A stretch of 64,000 nt of DNA from JAFGOG01 sp034429215 (GCA_034429215.1 DAOUGI010000098.1:21260-85259), one strand, 5' to 3'. Shown: positions 35,271-44,687, counted from the stretch's first letter. Translations and numbers: made by a program. The notes: generated from the sequence alone by a model not told the origin.

Positions 35271-37097
35271 TCATGTCGTTTCCCCTTTCTCGGGCCTGAT
35301 GGGCAGCAGGATAGAGAATGTAGTACCCTTGTCAATTTCACTTACCAAACGTATCTCACCATTCATCAGAGAGGTCAGTTGCTGGACGATCGACAGCCCA
35401 AGCCCAATCCCAGCTTGCTCTCGAGCCGTGGAAACGCCGTCAACTTGTCTGAACGGATCAAAGATAAAAGATCGGGCCTCAGCCGGGATGCCCTGCCCAG
35501 TGTCCGAAACCTCCATGACCCAGTGGCTGCTATTCAGATAAAAACGGACGCCGACGGTCCCCTTGGCAGTGAACTTGATGGCATTCTCCACCAGATTCAT
35601 CAAGATCTGTTGGAGCCGTTGCGAATCCCCTTCGAGAGTGGAGGGAAGGTTGGGATCGATGCTGGTAACAAATGCCAGCCCTTTGCGCTGGGCCAGCAAA
35701 GCCATCATTTTCTCCGTGTCTGCGAGCAGGTCGGCCGGCTCGAAGGGCTTGTGGTGCAGCTCCAACTTGCCCGCCTCGATCTGGGCTTGATCCAGAAGGC
35801 TCCCAATCAACGTGATCAGGCGCCGGGTGTTGATCAAGATACGCCCGGTCGCATCGCGCTGCTCCTTTGTCAGCGGGCCAAACTCCTCATCATGCATCAT
35901 GTCAGCGTAACCCAGAATGACATTGAGTGGGGTGCGCAGGTCGTGGCTGACATTGGCCAGCAGCCGGCTTTTGAACCGGCTGGCAGCGTCGGCTTCGTCC
36001 CTGGCCTGGGCCAACATCGCCTCTCGCTCTTGGAGATGGCCGGTCATCAAGTTGAAAGTGGTCGCAACCTGGCCGATTTCATCCGGGTGCCGAACCTTGA
36101 GCCGGTAATCCAGGTCGCCTCGACCGATCCGTTCCGCCCCATCGTGAAGCTCCTCCACCGGCTCAAAAACCAGGCGGCGTAGCAACAGGTTGGTAGCGAG
36201 GCCGACAAAAGTGCCAAGCAACAAGATGGTGCCGCCGATCAGGATCAGCGCGCGGTTCGCCGTGGCAAAGGCTTCGGACCGCGAGACCTCGGTAAAGATG
36301 AGCCAATCGCTATCAGCTATCGGCAGGGTGACCCCCAACACGTTCTGATCGGAAAAGTTGCGGTAGCTAGAGCTCCACCTGCGCTCAGGGGCCTGCAGCG
36401 CAGCTACCATCTCAGGGCGTTCGGCGATGGTGGTACTGGCTAAAACGACTTCAGGATCGGTATGAGCGACGATATGCCCGTGGAGGTCCACGATATAGGC
36501 CTGGCCGGTCTGGCCAAAGCGGATGTCGGACACGACGTCCCATAGGAGGTCCATCCGCAGCCGGGCAGCCACTACGCCGCCGTCGGCGGTCGGGGCAGCC
36601 AGGATGATGTAAGGTTTGTTCGTGGCTGAGAGCTGTAGATCGCCGATGTGCGACCGGCCTTGAAGGGCTTGCAGGAACCAGTTGGACTGGGGAATAGTGA
36701 ACAGGTTGCTGAGCACGGGTGTGTCATCCTGATGAGCGCTGGCAAAGACGGCGCCCTTGCGGTCGAGGCGAATGATCTCCAGCAGCGCCCGGTTCTGACT
36801 CAGCAAGCCAGACATGACCTCCGGATGAGCCTCCAGGAGGGTTCGATCCAAGGAGCCGGCTATGGCCACATATTCCAGCACCTGACCCATAAAACGCTCT
36901 ACCGCACGGGAGGCGCCAAGGGCCGCTTCCTGCTGGCGGTTCTGCCAGGCGCGTTCCTCGGAACGGTAGATAAACGTAATGATCCAAGCGCCCATTACCA
37001 CTCCGGCGAACAGTACTATCAGGGCCAGGAAACTTGTCAACCGGCGGCGCAGGTTGTATTTGGGGCGAGGGATGGAAAACGACTGGAGACTAGGCAT
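35271..37097 (-). CDS. Sensor histidine kinase with double-Cache periplasmic domain
   Basis: This 608-aa kinase has a first membrane segment (about 21-45), a periplasmic sensor of about 240 aa with Cache features (YIVDLHGHIVAHTDPE), a second segment (about 283-305), a HAMP region (LRRLVFEPVEELHDGAERIG), a HisKA domain with the phospho-His in LANVSHDLRTPLNVI, and an ATP-binding domain (NLVENAIKFTAKG and GIGLGLSIVQQ). It follows a solute-binding protein gene by 8 nt, and no response regulator is adjacent. The ligand may be an amine or amino acid, or it may sense the bound form of its partner protein (inference). Confidence 0.92.
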   Translation of the reverse strand: MPSLQSFSIPRPKYNLRRRLTSFLALIVLFAGVVMGAWIITFIYRSEERAWQNRQQEAALGASRAVERFMGQVLEYVAIAGSLDRTLLEAHPEVMSGLLSQNRALLEIIRLDRKGAVFASAHQDDTPVLSNLFTIPQSNWFLQALQGRSHIGDLQLSATNKPYIILAAPTADGGVVAARLRMDLLWDVVSDIRFGQTGQAYIVDLHGHIVAHTDPEVVLASTTIAERPEMVAALQAPERRWSSSYRNFSDQNVLGVTLPIADSDWLIFTEVSRSEAFATANRALILIGGTILLLGTFVGLATNLLLRRLVFEPVEELHDGAERIGRGDLDYRLKVRHPDEIGQVATTFNLMTGHLQEREAMLAQARDEADAASRFKSRLLANVSHDLRTPLNVILGYADMMHDEEFGPLTKEQRDATGRILINTRRLITLIGSLLDQAQIEAGKLELHHKPFEPADLLADTEKMMALLAQRKGLAFVTSIDPNLPSTLEGDSQRLQQILMNLVENAIKFTAKGTVGVRFYLNSSHWVMEVSDTGQGIPAEARSFIFDPFRQVDGVSTAREQAGIGLGLSIVQQLTSLMNGEIRLVSEIDKGTTFSILLPIRPEKGETT

Positions 37098-37105
37098 GAC
37101 GACCC

Positions 37106-38203
37106 CTATGGACCCGCGGTCAGGAAGCGTTCCCAGGCATCGGCGTGGAGCGCCTCGCCTTCGGGGCTGAGCGACAGGAGGATCTCGGCGTTTTTCAGCA
37201 TGTCGGAAGAAGGAAAAATGGCCGGATTGTCACGGATTTCAGGATTGACCAACGGCAGCGCCGCGTCGTTTGGCAACCAGTAGTAGGTCGCGTTGGTGAT
37301 CTGGGCGCTGATCTCTGCCCGGAGCAGGAAATCGATGAGCTGTTCGGTGGCCTTTTTGTTGGGTGAGTTGGCCGGGATGGTAAAACTGTCACCCCAGAGG
37401 ATGGCCCCCTCTTCAGGAAGCACGTATTGGATGGCGGCAGTTGCCTCTTGCCCCGCGGTGACGTCGTCGGCCTGGCCGACGGCGATTACTACCTCGCCAC
37501 TGATCAGGTAAGGGGCGGCGACGGCCGATTCCCAGTCGCGAAGGGTGATATGTGGCTTGAGGGCGATCAGCTTTTGCAGGGCGGCTTCCACTTCCTCCGG
37601 ATTCTCAGAGTTGAGCGAAAAGCCCAGCGATTTCAAGGCGATGCCGAGCATGTAGCGCGGCAGGGGCCAACCCATCAGCTTGCCGGCGTAACGCGAGTCC
37701 CACAAGTCAGCCCAGCCGGTGATCGGTTGCTCGACCAGGTCGGTGCGCACGACCAGACCGGTGGTGCCCCAACTGTAAGGAATGGAGTGGATGTTACCCG
37801 GGTCATAGGCAAGGTCGCGAAAGTTGGCTGAGATGTTCTTAAAGTTTGGCACATTGCCATAGTCGATCTCGGCCAGCAAGCCATCGGCCACGAGCGACGG
37901 GATAAGCTGATTCTCCAGCACGACCAGATCGTAGACCTTGCCGGCCCGGATCTCGTCTATCGCTTCCTCCTGGGTTTCGTACGGGAGGTAGTGAACCTTG
38001 ATCCCATACTGTGTCTCAAAAGCAGCCAGGATCTCCGGAGCGATGTCTCCTTCCCAGTTGCGAAAGACCAGCTCCGTTATCTTGGATACCGGCGTGGTTG
38101 CCGCACTGCACCCGCTCTGCAGGATAAGCATGCCCAAGATAAGCACGATGATCGAGGTATGGATCAGTGTCTTTGCTTTGTGCCCCATGTAAGCTCTTTT
38201 CAT
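37106..38203 (-). CDS. Extracellular solute-binding lipoprotein, PotD-like, paired with a histidine kinase
   Basis: This 365-aa protein has a lipoprotein signal (TSIIVLILGMLILQSGCSA, lipobox LQSGC) and the family-1/PotD body: ELVFRNWEGDIAPEILAAFE, VYDLVVLENQLIPSLVADG and SIPYSWGTTGLVVRTDL. PotD-type proteins bind spermidine or putrescine. There is no permease or ATPase gene beside it; instead it precedes a kinase gene in the same operon. ATG 38203 is used; ATG 38188 is an alternative that leaves the signal peptide intact. Confidence 0.85.
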   Translation of the reverse strand: MKRAYMGHKAKTLIHTSIIVLILGMLILQSGCSAATTPVSKITELVFRNWEGDIAPEILAAFETQYGIKVHYLPYETQEEAIDEIRAGKVYDLVVLENQLIPSLVADGLLAEIDYGNVPNFKNISANFRDLAYDPGNIHSIPYSWGTTGLVVRTDLVEQPITGWADLWDSRYAGKLMGWPLPRYMLGIALKSLGFSLNSENPEEVEAALQKLIALKPHITLRDWESAVAAPYLISGEVVIAVGQADDVTAGQEATAAIQYVLPEEGAILWGDSFTIPANSPNKKATEQLIDFLLRAEISAQITNATYYWLPNDAALPLVNPEIRDNPAIFPSSDMLKNAEILLSLSPEGEALHADAWERFLTAGP

Positions 38204-38215
38204 TTGTCTTACGGC

Positions 38216-38274
38216 AAAAAAAGGCAGCAGCCTCCGCGTACCCAAAGCATTCTGAGGATACCGAAGCTGCCGCC
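38216..38274 (-). terminator. Rho-independent terminator after tRNA-Lys
   Basis: On the minus strand a long hairpin (GGCGGCAGC with GCTGCTGCC, extended by inner pairs) is followed by seven T. It lies between the tRNA and the solute-binding protein gene. Confidence 0.85.
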
Positions 38275-38290
38275 CTGCCAATCGCCCAGG

Positions 38291-38364
38291 TGAGCCGTGA
38301 AGGACTCGAACCTTCGACCCGCTGCTTAAAAGGCAGCTGCTCTACCAAGCTGAGCTAACGGCCC
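38291..38364 (-). tRNA. tRNA-Lys (TTT anticodon)
   Basis: The minus strand folds as a cloverleaf of 74 nt. Acceptor GGGCCGT pairs with ACGGCTC, D-arm GCTCAGCTTGGTAGAGC, anticodon stem CTGCC...GGCAG-type with loop CTTTTAA (anticodon TTT), T-arm with GGTTCGAGTCC, discriminator A. The CCA end is not encoded (CCT follows). Confidence 0.95.
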
Positions 38365-38375
38365 ACACCACCCAT

Positions 38376-38404
38376 ATTATAGCATCAGACGCCCGGCTTG
38401 GCAA
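38376..38404 (-). promoter_or_regulatory. Promoter of tRNA-Lys
   Basis: Minus strand TTGCCA (38399-38404), 17-nt spacer, TATAAT (38376-38381); the start would be a few bases before the tRNA 5' end. Confidence 0.75.
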
Positions 38405-38431
38405 AAAGCCAGAACCACAAAGGAAACTATG

Positions 38432-39145
38432 TTACTGTGATTGTTGAAAGTCAACGAAACGATAGCCGACGCCGCGCTCGGTAAAGATGTAGCGCGGATT
38501 GCTGGGGTCCGGCTCGATCTTCTGGCGCAGGTAGGTGATGTACAGGCGCAGGAGCTGGGTGTCGTCGCGGTATTCATAGCCCCACACCTTGGACAGCAGC
38601 ATTTCGTGGGTCATGACCCAGCCGGGGTTATTGACCAAGTGGTAGAGGAGCCGGTGCTCGGTTGGGCGCAGATTGATCCGCTTCCCGTCGACGATCACCT
38701 CCCTCTGTCTAAAGTCAACCGACAGACGGTCGTCAATGCGGACCGCTTCGCCGCCGGCCGAGGCCGGTTTCTCGACGCGGCGCAGCACGGCGCGGATGCG
38801 GCTGGCGAGCTCGCGCGGGCTGAACGGCTTGGTAACGTAATCGTCTGCCCCCAGCTCCAGGCCCCGAATGCGGTCCTCTTCGTCGCCGCGCACGGTGAGC
38901 ATGATGACCGGCACCTTCGAAATCTCTCGCAGCCGCTCCAGGGTCTCAAAACCGTCCATGTGAGGCATCATTACGTCAAGCAGCACCAGGTCGGGCAGAT
39001 CCTGGCGCACCCGTTCCAGCGCCTCCAGCCCGTCGCCCGCTTCGGTGACGCGATACCCTTCCAGCTCCAGGTTCATCCGCACAAAGCGGATCATCTTGGC
39101 TTCGTCATCTACGATCAGAATTAGCGTGCCATTGGCCGGGCTCAT
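38432..39145 (-). CDS. OmpR/PhoB-type response regulator
   Basis: This 237-aa regulator has a receiver (IVDDEAKMIRFVRMNLE, phospho-acceptor Asp57 in LVLLDVMMPHMDG, TKPFS) and a winged-helix output domain (LRPTEHRLLYHLVNNPG, YITYLRQKIEPDPSNPRYIF). It starts 3 nt after the stop of the upstream kinase gene, so the two form a two-component pair. The signal and targets are not evident. Confidence 0.92.
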   Translation of the reverse strand: MSPANGTLILIVDDEAKMIRFVRMNLELEGYRVTEAGDGLEALERVRQDLPDLVLLDVMMPHMDGFETLERLREISKVPVIMLTVRGDEEDRIRGLELGADDYVTKPFSPRELASRIRAVLRRVEKPASAGGEAVRIDDRLSVDFRQREVIVDGKRINLRPTEHRLLYHLVNNPGWVMTHEMLLSKVWGYEYRDDTQLLRLYITYLRQKIEPDPSNPRYIFTERGVGYRFVDFQQSQ

Positions 39146-39148
39146 TGT

Positions 39149-40747
39149 CTATTTCCTCGGCAGGGTAAAGATAAAGATCGAGCCTCGCTCGGGGGCGCTC
39201 TCGACCCAGACACGGCCGCCGTGAGCCTCGACGATAGCCTTGACTAGGTATAACCCCAGGCCGGTGCCCTTGGCGCGGCGATGCTCAGGCAAATCGACGC
39301 GGTGAAAGCGGTCGAATATGTGGGCCTGTTCCTCCGGCGGAATGCCGATCCCCTGGTCGGCCACGTACACCGTCACGTCCGACGGATCGACACGGCCGCC
39401 GATCCAGATCGTGCCGCCCGAGGGCGAGTATTTGACGGCGTTGTCGATCAAGTTGGACAACACCTCCTGGAGCCGTTCGGGATCGCCCCACACCGAGGGC
39501 AGGTCGGGCGGAAAGTCAAACTCGAAGGTATGGAGGTCAGTCCGGTCATGCAGGCCATCGACGACTTTGTGGGCCAGGTAAGGCAACGACACGTCGGTTG
39601 GTTCCAGTTTGAGCCGGCCGGCCTGGATACGGCTGGCTTCCAGGAGGTCGTCGATCAGGTGGGTCAGGTGGTCGGCTTCCTCGTTGATGACGGCCAGGCT
39701 GTCGCGCACTGTCTCGGCATCCCATGCCGCATCCTCACGCCGCAGTGTCTCGGCGTAGCCCTTGATCAGCGCCACGGGAGTCTTTAGTTCGTGCGAGACG
39801 ACCGAGATAAAGGTCGATTTCAGGTCCTCAGCCTGGCGGAAACGAGTGATGTCTACAACGTTGAGGATGACCCGCAGCAGGCTCCCCTCCCGATCGTAGA
39901 GCGGCGTGGCCGTCACCCCGACACTGACCGGTGCCGCATTGCCGCCTCGCCGCGGCTGCCCTGCACGGCCGGTGATTTCGCCCTCGACATAGGAAAGCTC
40001 GTCACTCTTGGAGGCACGCCGGTTGGGCAGATCGGGCAACGGCACGGGGGCGCCGTTGCGGTCTTGCAGGGTCAGGACCTCAGTGGCGGGGCGGCCGGCA
40101 ACCTTCTCCGGCTCCCAGCCGGTTATGTGGGCCAGCGCGCGGTTGACCTGGCGCACCCGCCCAGCTCCATCCAGGATCATGATCCCCTCAGCGCTGTTGT
40201 CGATGATGGCTGCCAGCAGCCGCCTTTCGTCGCTGATCTGTTCATAGAGGGTGGCATTGCGCACGGCAATGGCAGCCTGGTCGGCAAAGGCAGCCAAGAG
40301 GGCCTGGTCTTCTGCCGAAAACGCACCACCGCCGATGCGAAAGATATAGATGGCGCCGATCCAGGCCTCTTCGATGACGAGTGGCAGGGCAACTACCTGA
40401 TTGACGGCCAGGCCGGCGGCAGCAGCCACCATGCCCAGCCGCACATTCAGGTCGGGGATGGGCCACGCATGGGGACGGCCACTGCCGGGCGGAGGCGCGC
40501 CGAGCCCTGGCAGGTCGGCCCACAGCGGGCGGAAGAAGCTTAGCAGGTGCGGTGGCAGGCCGTAGCTGGCCCGCACATGCATCACCCCATCGGCATCGCC
40601 CAGGACGATCAAGCCCACTTGGCCGCGCAACAGTTCCACGGCGCTCTTGAGGGTCAGCTCAAGCAGCGACGCCAGGTCGAGCCGGGATGTCAGCGCCCGG
40701 CTGATTTGGAGCAGGTAATCCCGTTGGCGAAGGCGGTAATCTTGCAT
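39149..40747 (-). CDS. Cytoplasmic sensor histidine kinase (GAF-PAS-HisKA-HATPase)
   Basis: This 532-aa kinase has no clear membrane segment. An N-terminal GAF domain (about 20-165), a PAS domain (about 175-300, ILDGAGRVRQVNRALAHITG), a HisKA domain with SVVSHELKTPVALIKGYAE and an ATPase domain with NLIDNAVKYSPSGG and GTGLGLYLVKAIVE follow in order. It should phosphorylate the regulator encoded directly downstream. The GAF domain suggests a small intracellular ligand or redox cue. Confidence 0.92.
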   Translation of the reverse strand: MQDYRLRQRDYLLQISRALTSRLDLASLLELTLKSAVELLRGQVGLIVLGDADGVMHVRASYGLPPHLLSFFRPLWADLPGLGAPPPGSGRPHAWPIPDLNVRLGMVAAAAGLAVNQVVALPLVIEEAWIGAIYIFRIGGGAFSAEDQALLAAFADQAAIAVRNATLYEQISDERRLLAAIIDNSAEGIMILDGAGRVRQVNRALAHITGWEPEKVAGRPATEVLTLQDRNGAPVPLPDLPNRRASKSDELSYVEGEITGRAGQPRRGGNAAPVSVGVTATPLYDREGSLLRVILNVVDITRFRQAEDLKSTFISVVSHELKTPVALIKGYAETLRREDAAWDAETVRDSLAVINEEADHLTHLIDDLLEASRIQAGRLKLEPTDVSLPYLAHKVVDGLHDRTDLHTFEFDFPPDLPSVWGDPERLQEVLSNLIDNAVKYSPSGGTIWIGGRVDPSDVTVYVADQGIGIPPEEQAHIFDRFHRVDLPEHRRAKGTGLGLYLVKAIVEAHGGRVWVESAPERGSIFIFTLPRK

Positions 40748-40779
40748 CTTTTAGCCCCAGGCCATCTGGCCGCCGGCCC

Positions 40780-41934
40780 TCAGCCTGCAGGCCCGGCACC
40801 CGCCGCTGCCCGGCAGACATACAGAGCTGGAGCACGCAGGGTCTGACGCTCATAGGCAGCAGCGACGTTGTGGGTGAACGCCTCCACGGCCGGCAGGTCA
40901 ACCAGGGCGACGGCGCAGCCGCCAAAACCGGCACCGGTCATGCGCGCACCCCAACAACCGGGCTGCGACTGGGCCAGCGCGGCTATCAGGTCCAGCTCTT
41001 CGCAGCTCACTTCGTACAGGTCTCGCAGGCTGGTATGCGATTCATTCATCAGCCGGCCGAAGGAGCGCAGATCACCCCGGCGCAGCGCCTCGGCGGCGTG
41101 CAGTGTGCGGTCGTTTTCGTGGACGACGTGCCTGCACCGCCGGCGCAGCAAAGGCGGCAGGTCTTTGGACCGGGCTTCAAAGGCCTCCACGTCCAGATCG
41201 CGCAGGGCCGGGACGCCCAGCCGCCGGGCGCCCTCTTCGCATTGCGCGCGGCGCTCGTTATAGGCCGAATCGACCAGGCCTCGCCGCTTGCTGGTGTCGC
41301 ACACCACCACCGCCACATCGTCGGGCAGCGGCACCGGCTCCCAGGTAAAGGCCCGGCAGTCAATGAGCATTGCCTGGCCTTCCTGGCCCACAGCCGAGAT
41401 CAACTGATCCATCAACCCGCACTGGGTGCCGGCAAACTCGTGCTCGGCCCGTTGGCTCAGCCGGGCGAGTTCCAGCGGCGACAGGCCGAGGGCAGACAGG
41501 TCACCGGCCGCCGTGGCTACCGCCACTTCCACCGCCGCCGACGAGGAAAGGCCGGCGCCGATCGGCACGTCGCCGGTGTAGGCCAGGTCGAGGCCGGTCA
41601 AGCGGTGTCCGGCCATCTCGATCATCGCCAGGACACCGCGGACATAGTTGGTCCAGTGCTCTTCCCGGCTGGGCCGCAGATCGTCCAGCTCAAAAAGGCT
41701 ATCCCGTTCGAGGGAAACGGCGCGCACGCGCACCTGCCGATCAGAGCGCAGGGCAGCGGCCAGCCAGACGGCGCGATCGATGGCCATCGGCAGCACAAAC
41801 CCTTCGTTATAGTCCGTGTGCTCGCCGATCAGGTTCACCCGGCCGGGAGCACGGTACAGGCGTGCGGGCGGGTAGCCAAAAGCCTGGTGGAACGATTCTG
41901 CGACTGCAAAGGCCAAGCCTGAGCTAGGCGCCAT
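40780..41934 (-). CDS. galK: Galactokinase
   Basis: This 384-aa GHMP kinase has the galactokinase signature GRVNLIGEHTDYNEGFVLP, the ATP loop PIGAGLSSSAAVEVAVATAA and the C-terminal MTGAGFGGCAVAL. It phosphorylates galactose to galactose-1-phosphate; galT lies 14 kb away. It overlaps the end of the ApgM gene by 11 nt, suggesting co-transcription. Confidence 0.95.
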   Translation of the reverse strand: MAPSSGLAFAVAESFHQAFGYPPARLYRAPGRVNLIGEHTDYNEGFVLPMAIDRAVWLAAALRSDRQVRVRAVSLERDSLFELDDLRPSREEHWTNYVRGVLAMIEMAGHRLTGLDLAYTGDVPIGAGLSSSAAVEVAVATAAGDLSALGLSPLELARLSQRAEHEFAGTQCGLMDQLISAVGQEGQAMLIDCRAFTWEPVPLPDDVAVVVCDTSKRRGLVDSAYNERRAQCEEGARRLGVPALRDLDVEAFEARSKDLPPLLRRRCRHVVHENDRTLHAAEALRRGDLRSFGRLMNESHTSLRDLYEVSCEELDLIAALAQSQPGCWGARMTGAGFGGCAVALVDLPAVEAFTHNVAAAYERQTLRAPALYVCRAAAGAGPAG

Positions 41935-43150
41935 ACTTGGTCAGCCTTGCAGCATGGCCCATCGCCAGTGGCAGCTCGTGAGTGGCCGGGAAGGCGCCCA
42001 GGCTGCCCCTAAAGCAGGCCCGCTCTCCGAACTCTTCGATCCCGTCGGGCAGGCAGTAGCGGCTCCACAGCAGGGTGGGCACCGGGTGCCAGGAGTGGCT
42101 CTTGAGGACGGCCGGGGTCGAATGGTCGCCGGTCACGATCAGGACATCGGGGTCGAGGGCCAAGATGGCGGGCACTACCCCCTCATCCACGTGCTCGATG
42201 ACCGAGACCTTGCGATCAAAGTCACCATCTTCACCGGCCGAGTCGGTCTTTTTAACGTGAAAGTAGAAATAGTCGTACCGGCTCCAATTGGCCCGCAGCG
42301 TTTCGACCTGATCCTCGACCGCCTCGCCGGCCACGTCCAGGATGTCCATGCCGATGAGCCGGGCCACACCTTTGTACATGGGATAGACGGCGACGGCCGC
42401 AGCGCGCAGGCCATACAGGTCGCCGAAATGGGGCAGGCCGGGGTCCTTGGCAAAACCGCGCAGGTTGAGCGAATTGGCCGGTGGGTGGGCCTTCAAGATC
42501 TGGCGGGCGGCAGTCAGCCAGCGGTTCACCAGCTCGGCCGCCGGTTCAGAGGCCTGATCCTCGGCCTGGGCCATGAGCGGCGGCACGCCGAGTCGCTGGG
42601 GGTCGGTGTCGCGGATATTGGCGTGCAGGGTCTGGCTGCCAGGCGGGGTCGGGCGCAGGACCAGGACAAAACGGTATTCCTTGACCGTCTCGACAAAGGT
42701 CTGGACGCCGGGCAGGCTGATGGCGCGCAGCAGGGTCACCAACTGCTGGTTCAATTCGGTGGCGATACGGCCGGCGCGCCGGTCGGTGATCAGGCCTGCG
42801 TCATCCACAGTGCAAAAGTTGCCGCGCGCGGCGACGTCGTGCGGCTGAAGGTCAAAGCCGATGCCCAACGCTTCGAGCACACCCCGGCCGATATCGTAGA
42901 TAAGCGGGTCGTAGCCGAACAGAGCCAAGTGGGCCGGCCCGCTGCCGGGGGTGATCCCTGGGCCAACCGGCACGGCCAGCCCAAGCTGCGAACGGCCGGC
43001 CAGGGCATCGAGGTTGGGGGTTTTGGCCGTCTCCAGCTCGGTCTTGCCCCGCGGTTCGCGGGGCAGTCCGCCCAGGCCGTCTATCACCAGGTGGACGATC
43101 TTGGTCTTGGCGGGAATGTGCAGCGCTTGCATCATCTGAAAATTGGACAT
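41924..43150 (-). CDS. Phosphoglycerate mutase, cofactor-independent, archaeal type (ApgM-like)
   Basis: This 408-aa protein has the alkaline-phosphatase-like features of the family: VIDGLGGLPRE, KTPNLDALAGRSQLG, GITPGSGPAHLALFGYDP with the catalytic Ser region, FHVKKTDSAGEDGDFDRKV and VTGDHSTPAVLKSHSWHPVP. It interconverts 3- and 2-phosphoglycerate with bound metal. AGGAGG precedes ATG 43150; a longer frame to 43177 is less likely. It lies upstream of galK in the same direction. Confidence 0.92.
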   Translation of the reverse strand: MSNFQMMQALHIPAKTKIVHLVIDGLGGLPREPRGKTELETAKTPNLDALAGRSQLGLAVPVGPGITPGSGPAHLALFGYDPLIYDIGRGVLEALGIGFDLQPHDVAARGNFCTVDDAGLITDRRAGRIATELNQQLVTLLRAISLPGVQTFVETVKEYRFVLVLRPTPPGSQTLHANIRDTDPQRLGVPPLMAQAEDQASEPAAELVNRWLTAARQILKAHPPANSLNLRGFAKDPGLPHFGDLYGLRAAAVAVYPMYKGVARLIGMDILDVAGEAVEDQVETLRANWSRYDYFYFHVKKTDSAGEDGDFDRKVSVIEHVDEGVVPAILALDPDVLIVTGDHSTPAVLKSHSWHPVPTLLWSRYCLPDGIEEFGERACFRGSLGAFPATHELPLAMGHAARLTKYGA

Positions 43151-43169
43151 ATCAACCTCCTGGAATGCA

Positions 43170-43200
43170 CAATGCACAATCCCCCACGCGGGAATTGTGC
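43170..43200. repeat. Inverted repeat between ApgM and ABC ATPase genes
   Basis: AATGCACAAT pairs with ATTGTGCATT, with CCC/GGG inner pairs, in the 77-bp gap 43151-43227. A related TTGTGCATTG word recurs near 44442. It may be a weak terminator or a small dispersed repeat; no T-run is present. Confidence 0.5.
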
Positions 43201-43227
43201 ATTGCGCCTTGTCAATTGTACCTGGGC

Positions 43228-44328
43228 CTATCGGATGGCCCGTTCCGTTTCACGGTCGAACAGGTGCACGGCGTCCATATTGACGATCATGTCGATGCTA
43301 TCCCCGACGTGGGCCTGTGTGCGGGGGTCCACCCGGGCGATGAACTGCTTCTTGCCGGTGAGCAGGTAGAGAAAGATCTCGTTGCCCATCAGCTCAGTCA
43401 CATCCACATTGACCTTGAGCGGCTCGCCGTGGATGCCGGGCGGCACGAACTCGCGGACGTGGATGTTTTCAGGACGGGTGCCAAAGATGACCTGCTTGCC
43501 CGCATAGGGCCGGGTCGCCGCCGCCTTCTCGGGCGGGAGCTTGAGCTTGAAGGTGCCGCCGTCGGCGTACAGATTCCCATCCTCTTCGACCACGGTCACG
43601 TCGAAAAAGTTCATGGCCGGGCTGCCGATAAAGCCGGCGACAAAGACGTTGTCCGGCCTGTCGTAGAGGCTCTGCGGGGTGTCGAGCTGCTGCATCTGGC
43701 CGTCCTTGAGGACGCAGATGCGGCTGCCCATGGTCATGGCCTCGGTCTGGTCGTGGGTAACGTAGATGAAGGTGGTCTCCAGGCGCTGGTGCAGCTTGGA
43801 GATCTCGGCGCGGGTCTGGACCCTCAGCTTGGCGTCGAGGTTCGACAACGGCTCGTCCATCAAAAAGACGGCCGGCTCGCGGACGATGGCCCGTCCCAGG
43901 GCGACGCGTTGCCGCTGGCCGCCGGAAAGCTGCTTGGGCTTGCGCTCCAGCAGTTGCTCGATGCCCAGGATGCCGGCTGCCTCTTTCACTCGCCTGTCGA
44001 TCTCGGTCTTGGGCGTCTTGCGCAGCTTGAGCCCAAAGGCCATGTTGTCGTAAACCGACATGTGAGGGTAGAGAGCGTAGCTCTGAAAGACCATGGCGAT
44101 GTTGCGGTCCTTGGGCGGCACGTCGTTGACGACGCGGTCGCCGATCTTGATTTGACCCTCGGTGATCTCTTCCAGGCCGGCCAGGCAGCGCAGGGCGGTC
44201 GACTTGCCACAGCCAGAGGGACCGACGAAAACGAGGAACTCTTTGTCGGGGATAAAGATGTCGAGGTCCTTGACCGCGGCCACATCCCCGAAGCGTTTCC
44301 AGACATGTTCATAAGTGATGCTTGCCAT
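43228..44328 (-). CDS. Sugar ABC transporter ATP-binding protein (MsmK/UgpC type)
   Basis: This 366-aa ATPase has Walker A GPSGCGKSTALRCLAG, signature LSGGQRQRVALGRAIV, Walker B VFLMDEPLSNLDAKLRV and a C-terminal OB/TOBE region (VIFGTRPENIHVRE). Such stand-alone ATPases often energise several carbohydrate importers; no permease genes are adjacent, which fits that shared role. Start ATG 44328 follows AGGAGG with TAATTCCCA between. Confidence 0.93.
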   Translation of the reverse strand: MASITYEHVWKRFGDVAAVKDLDIFIPDKEFLVFVGPSGCGKSTALRCLAGLEEITEGQIKIGDRVVNDVPPKDRNIAMVFQSYALYPHMSVYDNMAFGLKLRKTPKTEIDRRVKEAAGILGIEQLLERKPKQLSGGQRQRVALGRAIVREPAVFLMDEPLSNLDAKLRVQTRAEISKLHQRLETTFIYVTHDQTEAMTMGSRICVLKDGQMQQLDTPQSLYDRPDNVFVAGFIGSPAMNFFDVTVVEEDGNLYADGGTFKLKLPPEKAAATRPYAGKQVIFGTRPENIHVREFVPPGIHGEPLKVNVDVTELMGNEIFLYLLTGKKQFIARVDPRTQAHVGDSIDMIVNMDAVHLFDRETERAIR

Positions 44329-44571
44329 TGGGAATTATCCTCCTTGATGCGTCGAGACGGTAAAGACAGAATTTTTCGGTCACACCAATCGGTGCGGGCT
44401 CCAAGCCAAAACCGCTCTTTAACGTCTCCAGATATGGGTCGATTGTGCATTGTCGTATGGTTCCGGTTGCGTTGCTTTTCACCTCCCCATCGCCGGCCAA
44501 GGAAACTCGAATCCCAGCCGCTCCCTGCGTTTCCCTTCCGGCGTTGGCTGGACAGGAGCGGGACAGGTGCT

Positions 44572-44600
44572 ATTATACCCCACTATCGCTCGGGGTGCAA
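44572..44600 (-). promoter_or_regulatory. Promoter of the sugar ABC ATPase gene
   Basis: Minus strand TTGCAC (44595-44600), 17-nt spacer, TATAAT (44572-44577). Confidence 0.65.
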
Positions 44601-44658
44601 GATGGAAGTTGGAGATTGACCTGTCCTGTGCCCGGTGCGCACGGCGGGCACGGGGAAG

Positions 44659-44687
44659 TTGAAGAGGTTGGGGTTCTGGGGTATAAT
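44659..44687 (+). promoter_or_regulatory. Promoter of the GNAT-like gene at 44732
   Basis: TTGAAG (44659-44664), 17-nt spacer, TATAAT (44682-44687). Start near 44694; AGAGGAG Shine-Dalgarno before ATG 44732. Confidence 0.75.

Noticed and set aside
34035..36182. Plus-strand frame of 715 codons opposite tex and the histidine kinase
   Set aside because: It is antisense to two genes with clear motifs; long antisense frames are common in GC-rich DNA. The same holds for 15640-16734, 21546-22979, 41954-43369 and 53707-54030.
44500..44530. tRNA-like sequence on the minus strand
   Set aside because: A GATTCGAG word recalls a T-loop, but no acceptor or anticodon arm can be formed around it.
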